Source of the DNA: Marmoricola sp. OAE513
GTDB taxonomy: Bacteria > Actinomycetota > Actinomycetes > Propionibacteriales > Nocardioidaceae
Direction of reading: 5' to 3'
Assembly: GCF_040546585.1 (NCBI RefSeq)
Contig: NZ_JBEPOC010000001.1
Span: 744,001 to 808,000, forward strand
DNA length: 64,000 nucleotides
Part shown: positions 48,838 through 57,026 of the stretch, one piece after another
How positions within the stretch are numbered: position 1 is the stretch's first letter
Layout: each line of letters starts with the position of its first letter
Notes under the pieces: model-generated
What the model was told of the DNA's origin: nothing
Database searches by the model: none
Seen by the model: the letters and a program-made list of their open reading frames with translations, nothing else
Made by a program: the position numbers and the translations under genes

Positions 48838-49565
48838 CCGAACGCCTTCATCACGTGCGCCTGCAGGTCCGGGTAGCGCTTGAGGTGCGCGCCGCCGTTG
48901 ATGTCCAGGCTCTCCCCGGTGATCCAGCGGGAGTCGTCGGACAGCAGGAACCGGAGCGCCGCCGCGATCTCGGACGGCTCGCCGCTGCGACCCAGCGGGG
49001 TGTTCTCCAGGTAGTCGTCCTCGATCCCGGGAATGTCCATCGCCGGGGCGGTCAGCGGCGTCACGACCAGACCCGGAGCGACCGAGTTGACCCGGATGCC
49101 GCGGTGCGCGAGCTCGAGCGCCGCGACCTCGGTCAGCATGTTCACCCCGGCCTTGGCAGAGCAGTACGCGACCAGGCCGCCACCGGGCTGCCGTCCGTTG
49201 AGCGACGAGAGCGTCACCAGCGATCCCCCGTCGGCGACCCGGCGACCCGCGTGCTTGAGCACCAGGAAGGCGCCCGTCAGGCAGACGTCGACGACCCGTC
49301 GGAACTCGGCCGCGTCGTGGTCGATCACCGCACCCAGCGTGCTCACGCCGGCGCAGTTGACCACGCCGGTGAACGACCCGTGCTCGGCCAGCACCCGGTC
49401 GAACAGCGCGGCCACCGAGTCCTCGTCCGCGACGTCGACGGCGATGACGTCGTCCCCCGGGGTGATGTCCGCGACGACGACGGTGTGGCCGTGCGCACGA
49501 AGGTCCTCGACGGTCGCCCGACCGATTCCGGACGCTCCGCCGATGACGACGGTGGTGAGGCTCAT
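48834..49565 (-). CDS. Short-chain dehydrogenase/reductase
   Basis: A 243-residue SDR: VIGGASGIGRATV, VNCAGVST, YCSAKAGVNML (YxxxK), and PGLVVTPLTAP, with WITGESLDINGGAH at the C-terminus typical of NAD(P)-dependent alcohol dehydrogenases. The ATG at 49565 has AGGAG upstream. One paired operator lies directly upstream, between it and the monooxygenase gene. Together with the next SDR it may supply the ketone used by the monooxygenase. Confidence 0.9.
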   Translation of the reverse strand: MSLTTVVIGGASGIGRATVEDLRAHGHTVVVADITPGDDVIAVDVADEDSVAALFDRVLAEHGSFTGVVNCAGVSTLGAVIDHDAAEFRRVVDVCLTGAFLVLKHAGRRVADGGSLVTLSSLNGRQPGGGLVAYCSAKAGVNMLTEVAALELAHRGIRVNSVAPGLVVTPLTAPAMDIPGIEDDYLENTPLGRSGEPSEIAAALRFLLSDDSRWITGESLDINGGAHLKRYPDLQAHVMKAFG

Positions 49566-49575
49566 CTGCTCTCCT

Positions 49576-49585
49576 GACAGGTGTC
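49576..49585. promoter_or_regulatory. Operator site 1, GACAGGTGTC
   Basis: An imperfect inverted repeat (GACA..TGTC) at 49576-49585, centred 20 bases from the perfect palindrome at 49594-49607. It covers the region where the SDR promoter -10 would lie. Confidence 0.5.
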
Positions 49586-49593
49586 TGGGTTGA

Positions 49594-49607
49594 TTGACAC
49601 GTGTCAA
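49594..49607. promoter_or_regulatory. Operator site 2, perfect palindrome TTGACACGTGTCAA
   Basis: A perfect 14-base palindrome. Its first six bases are TTGACA, the -35 of the divergent monooxygenase promoter, and its last six read TTGACA on the other strand. Binding would block both directions. The EthR-like TetR encoded at 51018 is the best candidate ligand-responsive repressor. Confidence 0.65.
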
Positions 49608-49622
49608 CATAGCGCCTAACGT
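49594..49622 (+). promoter_or_regulatory. Monooxygenase operon promoter
   Basis: TTGACA (49594-49599), 17 bases, TAACGT (49617-49622). Transcription would start near 49629, leaving a leader of about 43 bases before GTG 49672 with GGAGG four bases before the start. Confidence 0.6.
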
Positions 49623-49671
49623 GACGCCCGTCACCCCCTCGCTCCGCGCAGCCCAGCCCTTCGGAGGACCC

Positions 49672-51021
49672 GTGCCCAGCACCAGCAAGAACGTCGCGAT
49701 CATCGGCGCCGGCATCAGCGGCCTGACGACCTCGAAGATGCTCACCGACTACGGCGTGCAGCACACCGTCTTCGAGTCCTCCGACCGGGTCGGCGGCAAC
49801 TGGGCTTTCGGCAACCCGAACGGGCACAGCAGCGCCTACCGCTCGCTGCACATCGACACCTCGAAGGAGCGGCTCTCCTTCCGGGACTTCCCGATGCCGC
49901 CGGAGTACCCGGACTTCCCGCACCACACCCAGATCAAGGCCTACCTCGACTCCTACGCCGACGCGTTCAGCCTGCGCGAGAACATCGAGTTCGAGAACGG
50001 CGTCGAGCACGCCACCCACCTGGGAAACGGTCTCGGCTGGGAGATCCTCGACCAGGCCGGGGCGACCCGGCACTTCGACCACCTCGTCGTCGCCAACGGC
50101 CACCACTGGGACCCCCGCTTCGCCGAGTTCCCCGGCGAGTTCTCCGGCGTCTCGATCCACAGCCACCACTACATCGACCCGAAGGCGCCGCTGGACTTCT
50201 TCGGTCAGCGCATCCTCGTGGTGGGCCTGGGCAACAGCGCCGCCGACATCGCGGTCGAGCTGTCCAGCAAGTCGCTGCAGACCGAGGTCTCGCTCTCGAC
50301 CCGGTCCGGGGCCTGGATCGTGCCGAAGTACGTCTACGGCAAGCCCGCCGACACGATGTACCGGACCACGCCGTACCTGCCGCTGTCGTGGCAGCGGAAG
50401 ATCATGCAGCTGGCCCAGCCGATGAACGGCTCGAACGGCGCGCTGTACGGGCTCAAGGAGCCGAACCACAAGTTCTTCGAGGCCCACCCCACCCAGTCGG
50501 TCGAGCTGCCGCTGCGGCTCGGTTCGGGTGACGTGATCCCCAAGCCGAACATCTCCCGCCTCGACGGCAGCACGGTCCACTTCGAGGACGGCACCAGCGG
50601 CGAGTTCGACGTGATCGTCTACGCCACCGGCTACAACATCACCTTCCCGTTCTTCGACCGCGACTTCCTCTCGGCGCCCGAGAACCACCTGCCGCTGTAC
50701 AAGCGGATGTTCAAGCCGGGCCAGGAGGACCTGACCTTCATCGGGTTCGCCCAGTCGACCCCGACGCTGTTCCCGTTCGTCGAGAGCCAGTCGCGGCTCG
50801 CGGCCGCGCACCTGATCGGCGAGTACGCACTGCCGGACGAGGCGACCATGGAGCGGGTGATCGCCGAGGACGAGGAGAAGTACATCGGCCACGTGCTCAA
50901 GACGGCCCGGCACACCCAGCAGGTCGATTACTTCATCTACGAGCACGACATCCGCGCCAAGGAGATCCCGGCCGGCAGGGCGCGCGCGAAGGCTCAGCAG
51001 TCGACCCTGGCCGCCCGGTGA
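49672..51021 (+). CDS. Flavin-containing monooxygenase (Baeyer-Villiger type candidate)
   Basis: A 449-residue FAD/NADPH class B monooxygenase. The N-terminal FAD fold is GAGISGLTTSKML; the FMO/BVMO fingerprint FxGxxxHxxxY appears as FSGVSIHSHHY; the NADPH fold is VVGLGNSAADIAV. Class members oxidise ketones to esters or N/S atoms. GTG 49672 is chosen because GGAGG is four bases upstream; an earlier TTG at 49594 lies inside the operator. The stop overlaps the TetR start (GTGA), recalling the EthA-EthR pair of mycobacteria. Confidence 0.9.
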   Translation: MPSTSKNVAIIGAGISGLTTSKMLTDYGVQHTVFESSDRVGGNWAFGNPNGHSSAYRSLHIDTSKERLSFRDFPMPPEYPDFPHHTQIKAYLDSYADAFSLRENIEFENGVEHATHLGNGLGWEILDQAGATRHFDHLVVANGHHWDPRFAEFPGEFSGVSIHSHHYIDPKAPLDFFGQRILVVGLGNSAADIAVELSSKSLQTEVSLSTRSGAWIVPKYVYGKPADTMYRTTPYLPLSWQRKIMQLAQPMNGSNGALYGLKEPNHKFFEAHPTQSVELPLRLGSGDVIPKPNISRLDGSTVHFEDGTSGEFDVIVYATGYNITFPFFDRDFLSAPENHLPLYKRMFKPGQEDLTFIGFAQSTPTLFPFVESQSRLAAAHLIGEYALPDEATMERVIAEDEEKYIGHVLKTARHTQQVDYFIYEHDIRAKEIPAGRARAKAQQSTLAAR

Positions 51022-51671
51022 GCGAGGCCATCTCCGAGGCGGCTCCCGAGCCCGGAGCCTGGAACCGCCTCGTCGACCGGCGCAGCGGCAACCGCGGCGA
51101 CGTCCGCCGCGACGCGCTGCTCACCGCGCTCGACGAGCTGCTCCAGGAGAAGACGCTGGAGGAGGTCAACGTCGCGGAGATCTCCGGACGCGCCGGCGTG
51201 ACCCGCTCGGCCTTCTACTTCTACTTCGAGTCCAAGGCCATGGCCGTGATGGCGCTGATGAGCGACTTGTACGACGCCGCTGCCGCCGCCAACGAGCTCC
51301 TGGTCGCGGCCGAGGGCGACGCCGAGGACCGGGTGCGCACGGCGATCACCGGCCTCTTCGACTCCGTCGACAGCAGCCCGCACACCTACCGGGCGCTCCT
51401 GGAGGCGCGGGCGTCCAGCGCGGGCGTGCGCGCGATGTGGGACGCCGGTCGCGCCGAATTCGCGAGCGTGATCGCCGGGATGATCGCCACCGAGCGCTCC
51501 GCCGGACGCGCGACCTCCGGACCGGACGCCGAGGTGCTGGCCTCGGTCCTGCTCGACCTCAACGACCACGCCGTCGAGCGGCACTCGCTCGGCTCCGGCC
51601 CACCGCGGGACCAGCACATCGCGACCCTGACCTTCACCTGGCTGCGCACCATCTACGGAGAGAACCGATGA
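51018..51671 (+). CDS. TetR regulator, EthR-like
   Basis: A 217-residue TetR protein with helix-turn-helix EISGRAGVTRSAFYFYFESK and an EthR-type ligand domain ending IYGENR, the same terminus as mycobacterial EthR. EthR represses the ethA monooxygenase; here the TetR gene directly follows an FMO gene and likely binds the two palindromes between the FMO and SDR genes. The GTG overlaps the FMO stop. Ligand unknown. Confidence 0.9.
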   Translation: MSEAISEAAPEPGAWNRLVDRRSGNRGDVRRDALLTALDELLQEKTLEEVNVAEISGRAGVTRSAFYFYFESKAMAVMALMSDLYDAAAAANELLVAAEGDAEDRVRTAITGLFDSVDSSPHTYRALLEARASSAGVRAMWDAGRAEFASVIAGMIATERSAGRATSGPDAEVLASVLLDLNDHAVERHSLGSGPPRDQHIATLTFTWLRTIYGENR

Positions 51672-52666
51672 CCCCAGAGAACCTCACCTTCAGCTCGCAG
51701 GGCACGACCTGCGCGGCCTGGCACTTCCCCGCCACCGACGACGGGTTGACGACGGCCACTGGTCGCCCGGTCGTCGTGATGGCGCACGGCCTCGGTGGCA
51801 CCAAGGACTCCGGGCTCGCCCCGTTCGCCGAGGCGTTCGCCGCGGCCGGCCTGGACGCGTTCGTCTTCGACTACCGCGGCTTCGGTGAGAGCGAGGGGGC
51901 GCCGCGACAGACGGTCTCGCTCCCGGGTCAGCTCGAGGACTGGCGCGCCGCGATCGCCGCCGCAGGCAGGTTGCCCGGGGTGGACCCCCAGCGGATCGTG
52001 CTGTGGGGCGAGTCCCTGGCCGGCGGCCACGTGCTCAGCGCCGCGGCCGACCGCACCGACATCGCCGCGGTGGTCTCGGTGGTCCCGATGGTCGACGGCA
52101 TCGCCGCCGGGCTGCACGCGACGAAGTCGCACAGCGCCCGCGAGCTGCTCAAGGCCACCGGCCTCGGCATCGCCAGCAAGATCTCCGAGGCCCGCGGACG
52201 CGGCGCCTCGATGATCCCGATCGTCGCCCGCCCCGGCGAGGTCGGCGCGCTCACGGTCGCCGGCGCCCTGGAGGACATGCTCAGCATCGCCGGACCGACC
52301 TGGCGCAACGAGATCGCCGCCCACGTGACCCTCGAGCTCGGCACGCGTGCCCCCGCCAAGGCAGCCTCGCGGATCAAAGCCCCCGTGCTCGTGCAGATCT
52401 GCGACTTCGACCAGAGCTCTCCCCCGCACGCCGCGGCCAAGGCCGCCTTCGCCGCCCAGGCGGAGGTACGGCACTACCCGGGCGACCACTTCGACACCTT
52501 CCCCGGCAAGCCGTTCCACGAGCCGGCCGTGAAGCACGCGGTCAGCTTCCTGACCCGGAAGCTGGGTGCTGAGGTCACCACGTCTCGGCAAGCTCGACGA
52601 CCGGAGGGCTCGGCCGTCGAGCTCGTCGAGACGTCCGCACCGACGCAGGGAGCGCACCGTGGCTGA
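51668..52666 (+). CDS. Alpha/beta hydrolase
   Basis: A 332-residue serine hydrolase: MAHGLGGTKDSGLAPFAE (oxyanion), VFDYRGFGESEGAP, nucleophile WGESLAGGHVL (GxSxxG), and HYPGDHFDTF with His near the C-terminus. After a Baeyer-Villiger step, a hydrolase of this kind would open the ester or lactone. The last about 30 residues (VTTSRQARRPEGSAVELVET) are encoded by a dispersed palindromic repeat, so the natural C-terminus of the ancestor was probably shorter. The ATG overlaps the TetR stop. Confidence 0.85.
   Translation: MTPENLTFSSQGTTCAAWHFPATDDGLTTATGRPVVVMAHGLGGTKDSGLAPFAEAFAAAGLDAFVFDYRGFGESEGAPRQTVSLPGQLEDWRAAIAAAGRLPGVDPQRIVLWGESLAGGHVLSAAADRTDIAAVVSVVPMVDGIAAGLHATKSHSARELLKATGLGIASKISEARGRGASMIPIVARPGEVGALTVAGALEDMLSIAGPTWRNEIAAHVTLELGTRAPAKAASRIKAPVLVQICDFDQSSPPHAAAKAAFAAQAEVRHYPGDHFDTFPGKPFHEPAVKHAVSFLTRKLGAEVTTSRQARRPEGSAVELVETSAPTQGAHRG
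52573..52640. repeat. Dispersed palindromic element (family 2) inside a gene end
   Basis: ACGTCTCG-GCA-AGCTCGAC (52580-52598) pairs with GTCGAGCT-CGT-CGAGACGT (52616-52634): sixteen matched bases per arm with a 3-base mismatch. It is the same family as 15694-15803 and 61079-61216 and lies within the hydrolase coding end, just before the FadD-like start. Confidence 0.7.
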
Positions 52667-54260
52667 GACCGTGCAGCAGCTCGTCCGCGCCCTCGCCGAC
52701 TCCGACTCCCCCGGCCTCGCCTTCGGCGAGGACTCCTGGTCCTGGCGCGAGACCGTCGGGGACGCCGCCGCCCGGGCGCACGTGCTGCGCGGCTGGGCAG
52801 CACCGGACCGACCCCTGCACGTGGGTGTCCTCCTCGAGAACACCCCCGAGATGATCCGTGCCCTGCTGGCCGGAGCGATCGGCGCGCACGTCACCGCCGG
52901 CATCAACGCCACCCGCCGTGGCGAGTCGCTCGCGGCCGACGTACGCCGCGCCGACTGCCAGGTGCTGCTCACCGACACCGAGCACCTCCCGCTGCTCGAC
53001 GGTCTGGACCTGGGCGGCGCACGGGTGGTGAACACCGACGGCGAGGAGTGGGCTTCCCTGGTCGGCGCGGCCGACCGGAGCACCGACGGCTTCGAGGAGG
53101 TCGGTGCGATGGACACCTTCATGCTGATCTTCACCTCGGGCACCAGCGGTGAGCCCAAGGCCGTCCAGGTCAGCAACTTCATGGTCGTGATGTCCGGCAG
53201 CGTCCTGTCGGACAAGTACGGGCTGACCCCCGCGGACGTCTGCTACTGCGCGATGCCGCTGTTCCACTCCAACGCGATCATGGCCTCGTTCGCCCCGGCG
53301 CTCTGCGGCGGTTCGACGATCGCGCTGGCCCGGAAGTTCAGCGCCACCAGCTTCCTGAGCGACATCCGCTCCTACGGCGCGACGTACATGAACTACGTCG
53401 GGAAGCCGCTCGCGTACGTGCTGGCCACCCCGGAGCTGCCCGACGACGCCGACAACCCGCTGCGAACCGCGTTCGGCAACGAGGCCTCGGACCGGGACAT
53501 CGCCGAGTTCGGCCGCCGCTTCGGCTGCACCGTCTGGGACGGTTTCGGTTCGACCGAGACCGCGGTGATCATCACCCGCACCGACGACACGCCGCTCGGC
53601 TCGATCGGCCAGCCGTTCGACGGCGTCGCGGTCTACGACAAGGAGACCCGCACCGAGTGCCCGCGGGCCGTCTTCGACGCCTCCGGTGCGGTGACCAACC
53701 TCGACGAGGCCGTCGGCGAGCTGGTGAACACCCAGGGCGCCGGATTCTTCTCGGGCTACTACAACGACGAGAAGGCGACCAACGACCGCCTCGACGGTGG
53801 CATGTACTGGTCCGGGGACCTCGGCTACCGCGACGAGGCCGGGTTCATCTACCTGGCCGGCCGCACCGACGACTGGCTGCGGGTCGACGGCGAGAACCTC
53901 GCTGCCGCCCCGATCGAGGCCCTCCTGCTGCGTCACCCCGCCATCAGCCAGGCTGCCGTGTACGCCGTCCCGGACGCCAACGTGGGCGACCAGCTGATGG
54001 TCACCCTGGTGCTGCGCGACGGCACGAGCCTCGAGCCCGCCGCGTTCGAGGCGTTCCTCGCCGAGCAGCCCGACCTCTCCCCCAAGGGCTGGCCCCGCTA
54101 CGTGCGGATCGCCGAGGAGGTCCCCACGACGGCGACCAACAAGGTGCTCAAGCGGGCGCTGCGCACCGAAGGCACGAACACCACCGACCCGCTGTGGGAG
54201 CGCGAGGAGCGCGGCCGCGCGTACCGTCCGGTCGTCGAGCCTGTCGAGACGCCGTCGTGA
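52659..54260 (+). CDS. Acyl-CoA synthetase, FadD17-like
   Basis: A 533-residue AMP-forming acyl-CoA ligase: P-loop IFTSGTSGEPKAV, GFGSTETAVI, WSGDLGYRD, the Arg-containing GRTDDWLRVDGENL and the catalytic Lys region TNKVLKRALR. It best resembles mycobacterial FadD17, part of the KstR/cholesterol gene set. It would activate a carboxylic acid made upstream. GTG 52659 has GGGAG upstream and overlaps the hydrolase by eight bases. The C-terminus RPVVEPVETPS is encoded by a half copy of the dispersed repeat. Confidence 0.9.
   Translation: MAETVQQLVRALADSDSPGLAFGEDSWSWRETVGDAAARAHVLRGWAAPDRPLHVGVLLENTPEMIRALLAGAIGAHVTAGINATRRGESLAADVRRADCQVLLTDTEHLPLLDGLDLGGARVVNTDGEEWASLVGAADRSTDGFEEVGAMDTFMLIFTSGTSGEPKAVQVSNFMVVMSGSVLSDKYGLTPADVCYCAMPLFHSNAIMASFAPALCGGSTIALARKFSATSFLSDIRSYGATYMNYVGKPLAYVLATPELPDDADNPLRTAFGNEASDRDIAEFGRRFGCTVWDGFGSTETAVIITRTDDTPLGSIGQPFDGVAVYDKETRTECPRAVFDASGAVTNLDEAVGELVNTQGAGFFSGYYNDEKATNDRLDGGMYWSGDLGYRDEAGFIYLAGRTDDWLRVDGENLAAAPIEALLLRHPAISQAAVYAVPDANVGDQLMVTLVLRDGTSLEPAAFEAFLAEQPDLSPKGWPRYVRIAEEVPTTATNKVLKRALRTEGTNTTDPLWEREERGRAYRPVVEPVETPS
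54230..54251 (+). repeat. Half copy of dispersed element (family 2)
   Basis: GGTCGTCGAGCCTGTCGAGA is the left arm of the family-2 element without its partner. It codes for VVEPVET at the end of the FadD17-like protein. Confidence 0.6.
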
Positions 54261-55228
54261 GGGTCGCCGTCACCGGCGCCGCCGGCTTCCTCGGGCTCAA
54301 CGTCGTGAACGCCCTGCTCGCCGAGGGCCACGACGTGCTCGCGATCGACCGGGTCTCGCTGGACGACCCGCGAGTCACCTCCCAGATCGTCGACGTCCTC
54401 GACGAGGAGGCGATGACCGCGGCCCTCCAGGGCATCGAGGTCGTCTACCACCTGGTGGCCGTGATCAGCCTGCGCCAGGAGGATCCGCTCGCCGAGCGGG
54501 TCAACGTCCACGGCGTCGGTGCGGTGGCTCGCGCCGCCCTGCGCGCCGGCGTACGGCGGATGGTGAACTGCGGCTCGCTGGCCTCCTTCGACTACGAGCG
54601 GAACGGCACCGTCCACGAGGGCTCGCGCCGCTCCACCGACCCGCGCCTGCCGGTCTACCACCGGTCGAAGTACTACGGCGAGGTCGAGCTGCTCAAGGTC
54701 GTCCACGAAGGTCTCGACGCGCTGACCTGCAACCCGACCGGCATCTACGGGCCGGTCGACCACCCGGACCGGCTCTCCCGGATGAACGTCAGCCTCCTCG
54801 ACGCCGCCTGCGGCAGGCTCCCGGCCAGCGTGCCGGGCCTGTTCGACATGGTCGACGTCCGCGACGTCGCCCAAGGTTTCCTGCTCGCCGCCGAGAAGGG
54901 TCGGACCGGTCACAACTACCTGCTCGGTGGCCACCGGTTCGACCTGTTCGACGCGCAGGTGCTCGCCGCGACGTACGCCGGCCAGCAGGGTCCCCGCATC
55001 AGGATCCCGATGCGGCTGCTGCAGACGGTCGCACCGCTCGTCGACCCGATCGCCCGACGGTTCGGGTCGGAGTCGTTCGCGCCCGCGGCCCTGGAGAACA
55101 TCTCGATGAGCCCGGTGGTCGACCGCTCCAAGGCGGGCGCCGAGCTGGGCTACGAACCGAGGTCGACCCAGGACACGGTCCGCGACCTGGTCGACTTCTT
55201 CGCCGCGAATGGAATGCTGCAGCGATGA
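54257..55228 (+). CDS. NAD-dependent epimerase/dehydratase family protein
   Basis: A 323-residue extended SDR: GAAGFLGLNVVNALL cofactor motif, catalytic Tyr and Lys in VYHRSKYYGEVELL, and PTGIYGPVDHPDRL. It resembles 3-beta-hydroxysteroid dehydrogenases and dihydroflavonol reductases. In this operon it could oxidise a hydroxyl of a CoA intermediate or ring alcohol. The GTG overlaps the ligase stop. Confidence 0.85.
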   Translation: MRVAVTGAAGFLGLNVVNALLAEGHDVLAIDRVSLDDPRVTSQIVDVLDEEAMTAALQGIEVVYHLVAVISLRQEDPLAERVNVHGVGAVARAALRAGVRRMVNCGSLASFDYERNGTVHEGSRRSTDPRLPVYHRSKYYGEVELLKVVHEGLDALTCNPTGIYGPVDHPDRLSRMNVSLLDAACGRLPASVPGLFDMVDVRDVAQGFLLAAEKGRTGHNYLLGGHRFDLFDAQVLAATYAGQQGPRIRIPMRLLQTVAPLVDPIARRFGSESFAPAALENISMSPVVDRSKAGAELGYEPRSTQDTVRDLVDFFAANGMLQR

Positions 55229-55914
55229 GCGACCTGACCCCCGCGCCGTCCGAGCCCGTCGACCCGCCGACCCCGACGGGCCAGAGCACCCGCCTGGTCC
55301 TCGTCGGAGTGGCCGTCCTGGCCGCGATCGGCCTCGCCGTCGGTGGCGTCCTGATCGCGACCAAGGACAGCGATGACGACGGCACCACCGGCGCCACCCC
55401 GGCACCGTGCGGCAGCGTGATCTCCCGGGAGACCGACAAGACCCAGCAGCACACCGACGACGAGGACGTCGACTACGCCGACGCTCCCCCGTCCTTCGGC
55501 GAGCACTTCCCCCGGTGGGAGCCGTTCGGCCGCGCGTTCTACGGCGACGACCGCCCGCCGGTCTCGCACCTGGTGCACAACCTGGAGCACGGCTACACGA
55601 TCGCCTGGTACGACGAGGCCATCGCGAAGGACGAGGATGCGATGGACGACCTCGCCGACATCGCCCAGGACTACCAGGACGAGCAGGAGCGGTTCATCGC
55701 CGTGCCGTGGAAGTCCTCGGACGGCGACGACTTCCCAGACGACATGCACGTCGCACTGACCCGCTGGTCGGCCGACCCCGACGACCCGGCCGACCTGGAC
55801 GCCCAGCGCGGCAACTGGCTCTACTGCGGCGGCGTCGAGGCCGACGCGATCGACGACTTCGTCGAGGCGTTCCCCAACGAGCGCTCCCCCGAACCCGGGA
55901 TCCCGCTCGAATGA
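55225..55914 (+). CDS. DUF3105 membrane protein
   Basis: A 229-residue protein with one N-terminal membrane helix (LVLVGVAVLAAIGLAVGGVLI), an acidic linker and the DUF3105 domain containing VSHLVHNLEHGYTIAWYDE. The His-rich motif suggests metal binding. Its domain lies outside the membrane. DUF3105 is of unknown function. It sits between two oxidoreductase genes with ATGA overlaps on both sides, so it belongs to the operon, but its part is unclear. Confidence 0.85.
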   Translation: MSDLTPAPSEPVDPPTPTGQSTRLVLVGVAVLAAIGLAVGGVLIATKDSDDDGTTGATPAPCGSVISRETDKTQQHTDDEDVDYADAPPSFGEHFPRWEPFGRAFYGDDRPPVSHLVHNLEHGYTIAWYDEAIAKDEDAMDDLADIAQDYQDEQERFIAVPWKSSDGDDFPDDMHVALTRWSADPDDPADLDAQRGNWLYCGGVEADAIDDFVEAFPNERSPEPGIPLE

Positions 55915-57026
55915 GCGCCTCGGTCCAGCGCTTCCCCGAGCTCGGCTGCTACGGCCTGGCCGGGCACTCCGCCAGCCCGAAGGACCTGATCGACGAAGCC
56001 CGACTGGCCGAGCAGCTCGGCCTCGGCTCGATCTTCCTGTCCGAGCGGTTCAACACCAAGGACGCCGGCGTGATGGCCGGTGCCGCGATCGCCGCGACCA
56101 GCACGCTGGGCATCGGCACCGCGGCCACCAACCACAACACCCGGCACCCGCTGGTCACCGCGACGATGGCGACCACGGCGCACCGGCTCTCCGAGGGGCG
56201 GTACGCGCTCGGGCTGGGCCGCGGCTTCGGGCTGCTCTTCGACCTGATGGGGGTGCCGAAGGTGACCAGCGCCCAGCTCGAGGACGCCGTCGGGATCTAC
56301 CGGAAGCTCTGGCACGGCGAGGCCGTCGCCGGGCACGACGGTCCGGCGGGCCAGTACGCCTACCTCAACCAGGACGCCTCCTTCGACGAGGACATCCCGG
56401 TCCTGATGATGGCCATCGGCGACAACACGCTCGACCTGGCCGGCCGCATCGCCGACGGCGTCGTGCTGCACACCTTCTTCAGCGACGAGACCCTGGCGCG
56501 CGCGGTCACCCGGATCCGGGACGCCGCCGAGCGGGCCGGGCGCGACCCGTCCTCGGTACGGATCTGGTCGGTGCTCGCCACGGTCGAGGACTCGCTGCCC
56601 GAGGAGCTGAGGCTGCGCAAGCTGGTCGGTCGGCTGGCCACCTACCTGCAGGGGTACGGCGCCGCGCTCGTCACCGCGAACGGGTGGGACCCTGCCGATC
56701 TGGAAGCCTTCCGCAACCACCCGCTGGTGCAGGGCTACCCCGGCGCGTTCGACGCGATCGGCACGACCGAGGAGCTGACCCGGTTGCGCGAGGAAGCCCT
56801 GCCGGAGCACTGGCTCGCCGCCTCGGCGACGGGCACGGCCGAGCGGTGCGCCCAGCGCGTGCTCGACCAGTTCGACGCCGGGGCGGACAGCGTGATCCTG
56901 CACGGTGCGACCCCGACCGAGCTCGCGCCGGTGCTCACCGCGTGGGAGAAGATCCGACCTGCCGACCGGTTCGCCGGCCTGCCCGACAACCCCGGCCTCA
57001 CCGCCGCAGGAGTGTTCCGCCCATGA
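55911..57026 (+). CDS. LLM-class F420-dependent oxidoreductase
   Basis: A 371-residue luciferase-like TIM barrel of the F420 group: IDEARLAEQLGLGSIFLSER, RHPLVTATMATTAHRLSEGRYALGLG, and IADGVVLHTFFSD. It resembles mycobacterial Rv3520c, found in the cholesterol gene region. It likely uses F420 or F420H2 on a substrate of the operon. Both ends overlap their neighbours (ATGA). Confidence 0.88.
   Translation: MSASVQRFPELGCYGLAGHSASPKDLIDEARLAEQLGLGSIFLSERFNTKDAGVMAGAAIAATSTLGIGTAATNHNTRHPLVTATMATTAHRLSEGRYALGLGRGFGLLFDLMGVPKVTSAQLEDAVGIYRKLWHGEAVAGHDGPAGQYAYLNQDASFDEDIPVLMMAIGDNTLDLAGRIADGVVLHTFFSDETLARAVTRIRDAAERAGRDPSSVRIWSVLATVEDSLPEELRLRKLVGRLATYLQGYGAALVTANGWDPADLEAFRNHPLVQGYPGAFDAIGTTEELTRLREEALPEHWLAASATGTAERCAQRVLDQFDAGADSVILHGATPTELAPVLTAWEKIRPADRFAGLPDNPGLTAAGVFRP

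Noticed and set aside
48025-50946. A 973-codon open frame on the minus strand across the SDR genes and the monooxygenase gene
   Set aside because: The real products are the two SDRs and the plus-strand FMO. The long frame is an artefact of high GC third positions; only its 3' part (48025-48837) is the true SDR.
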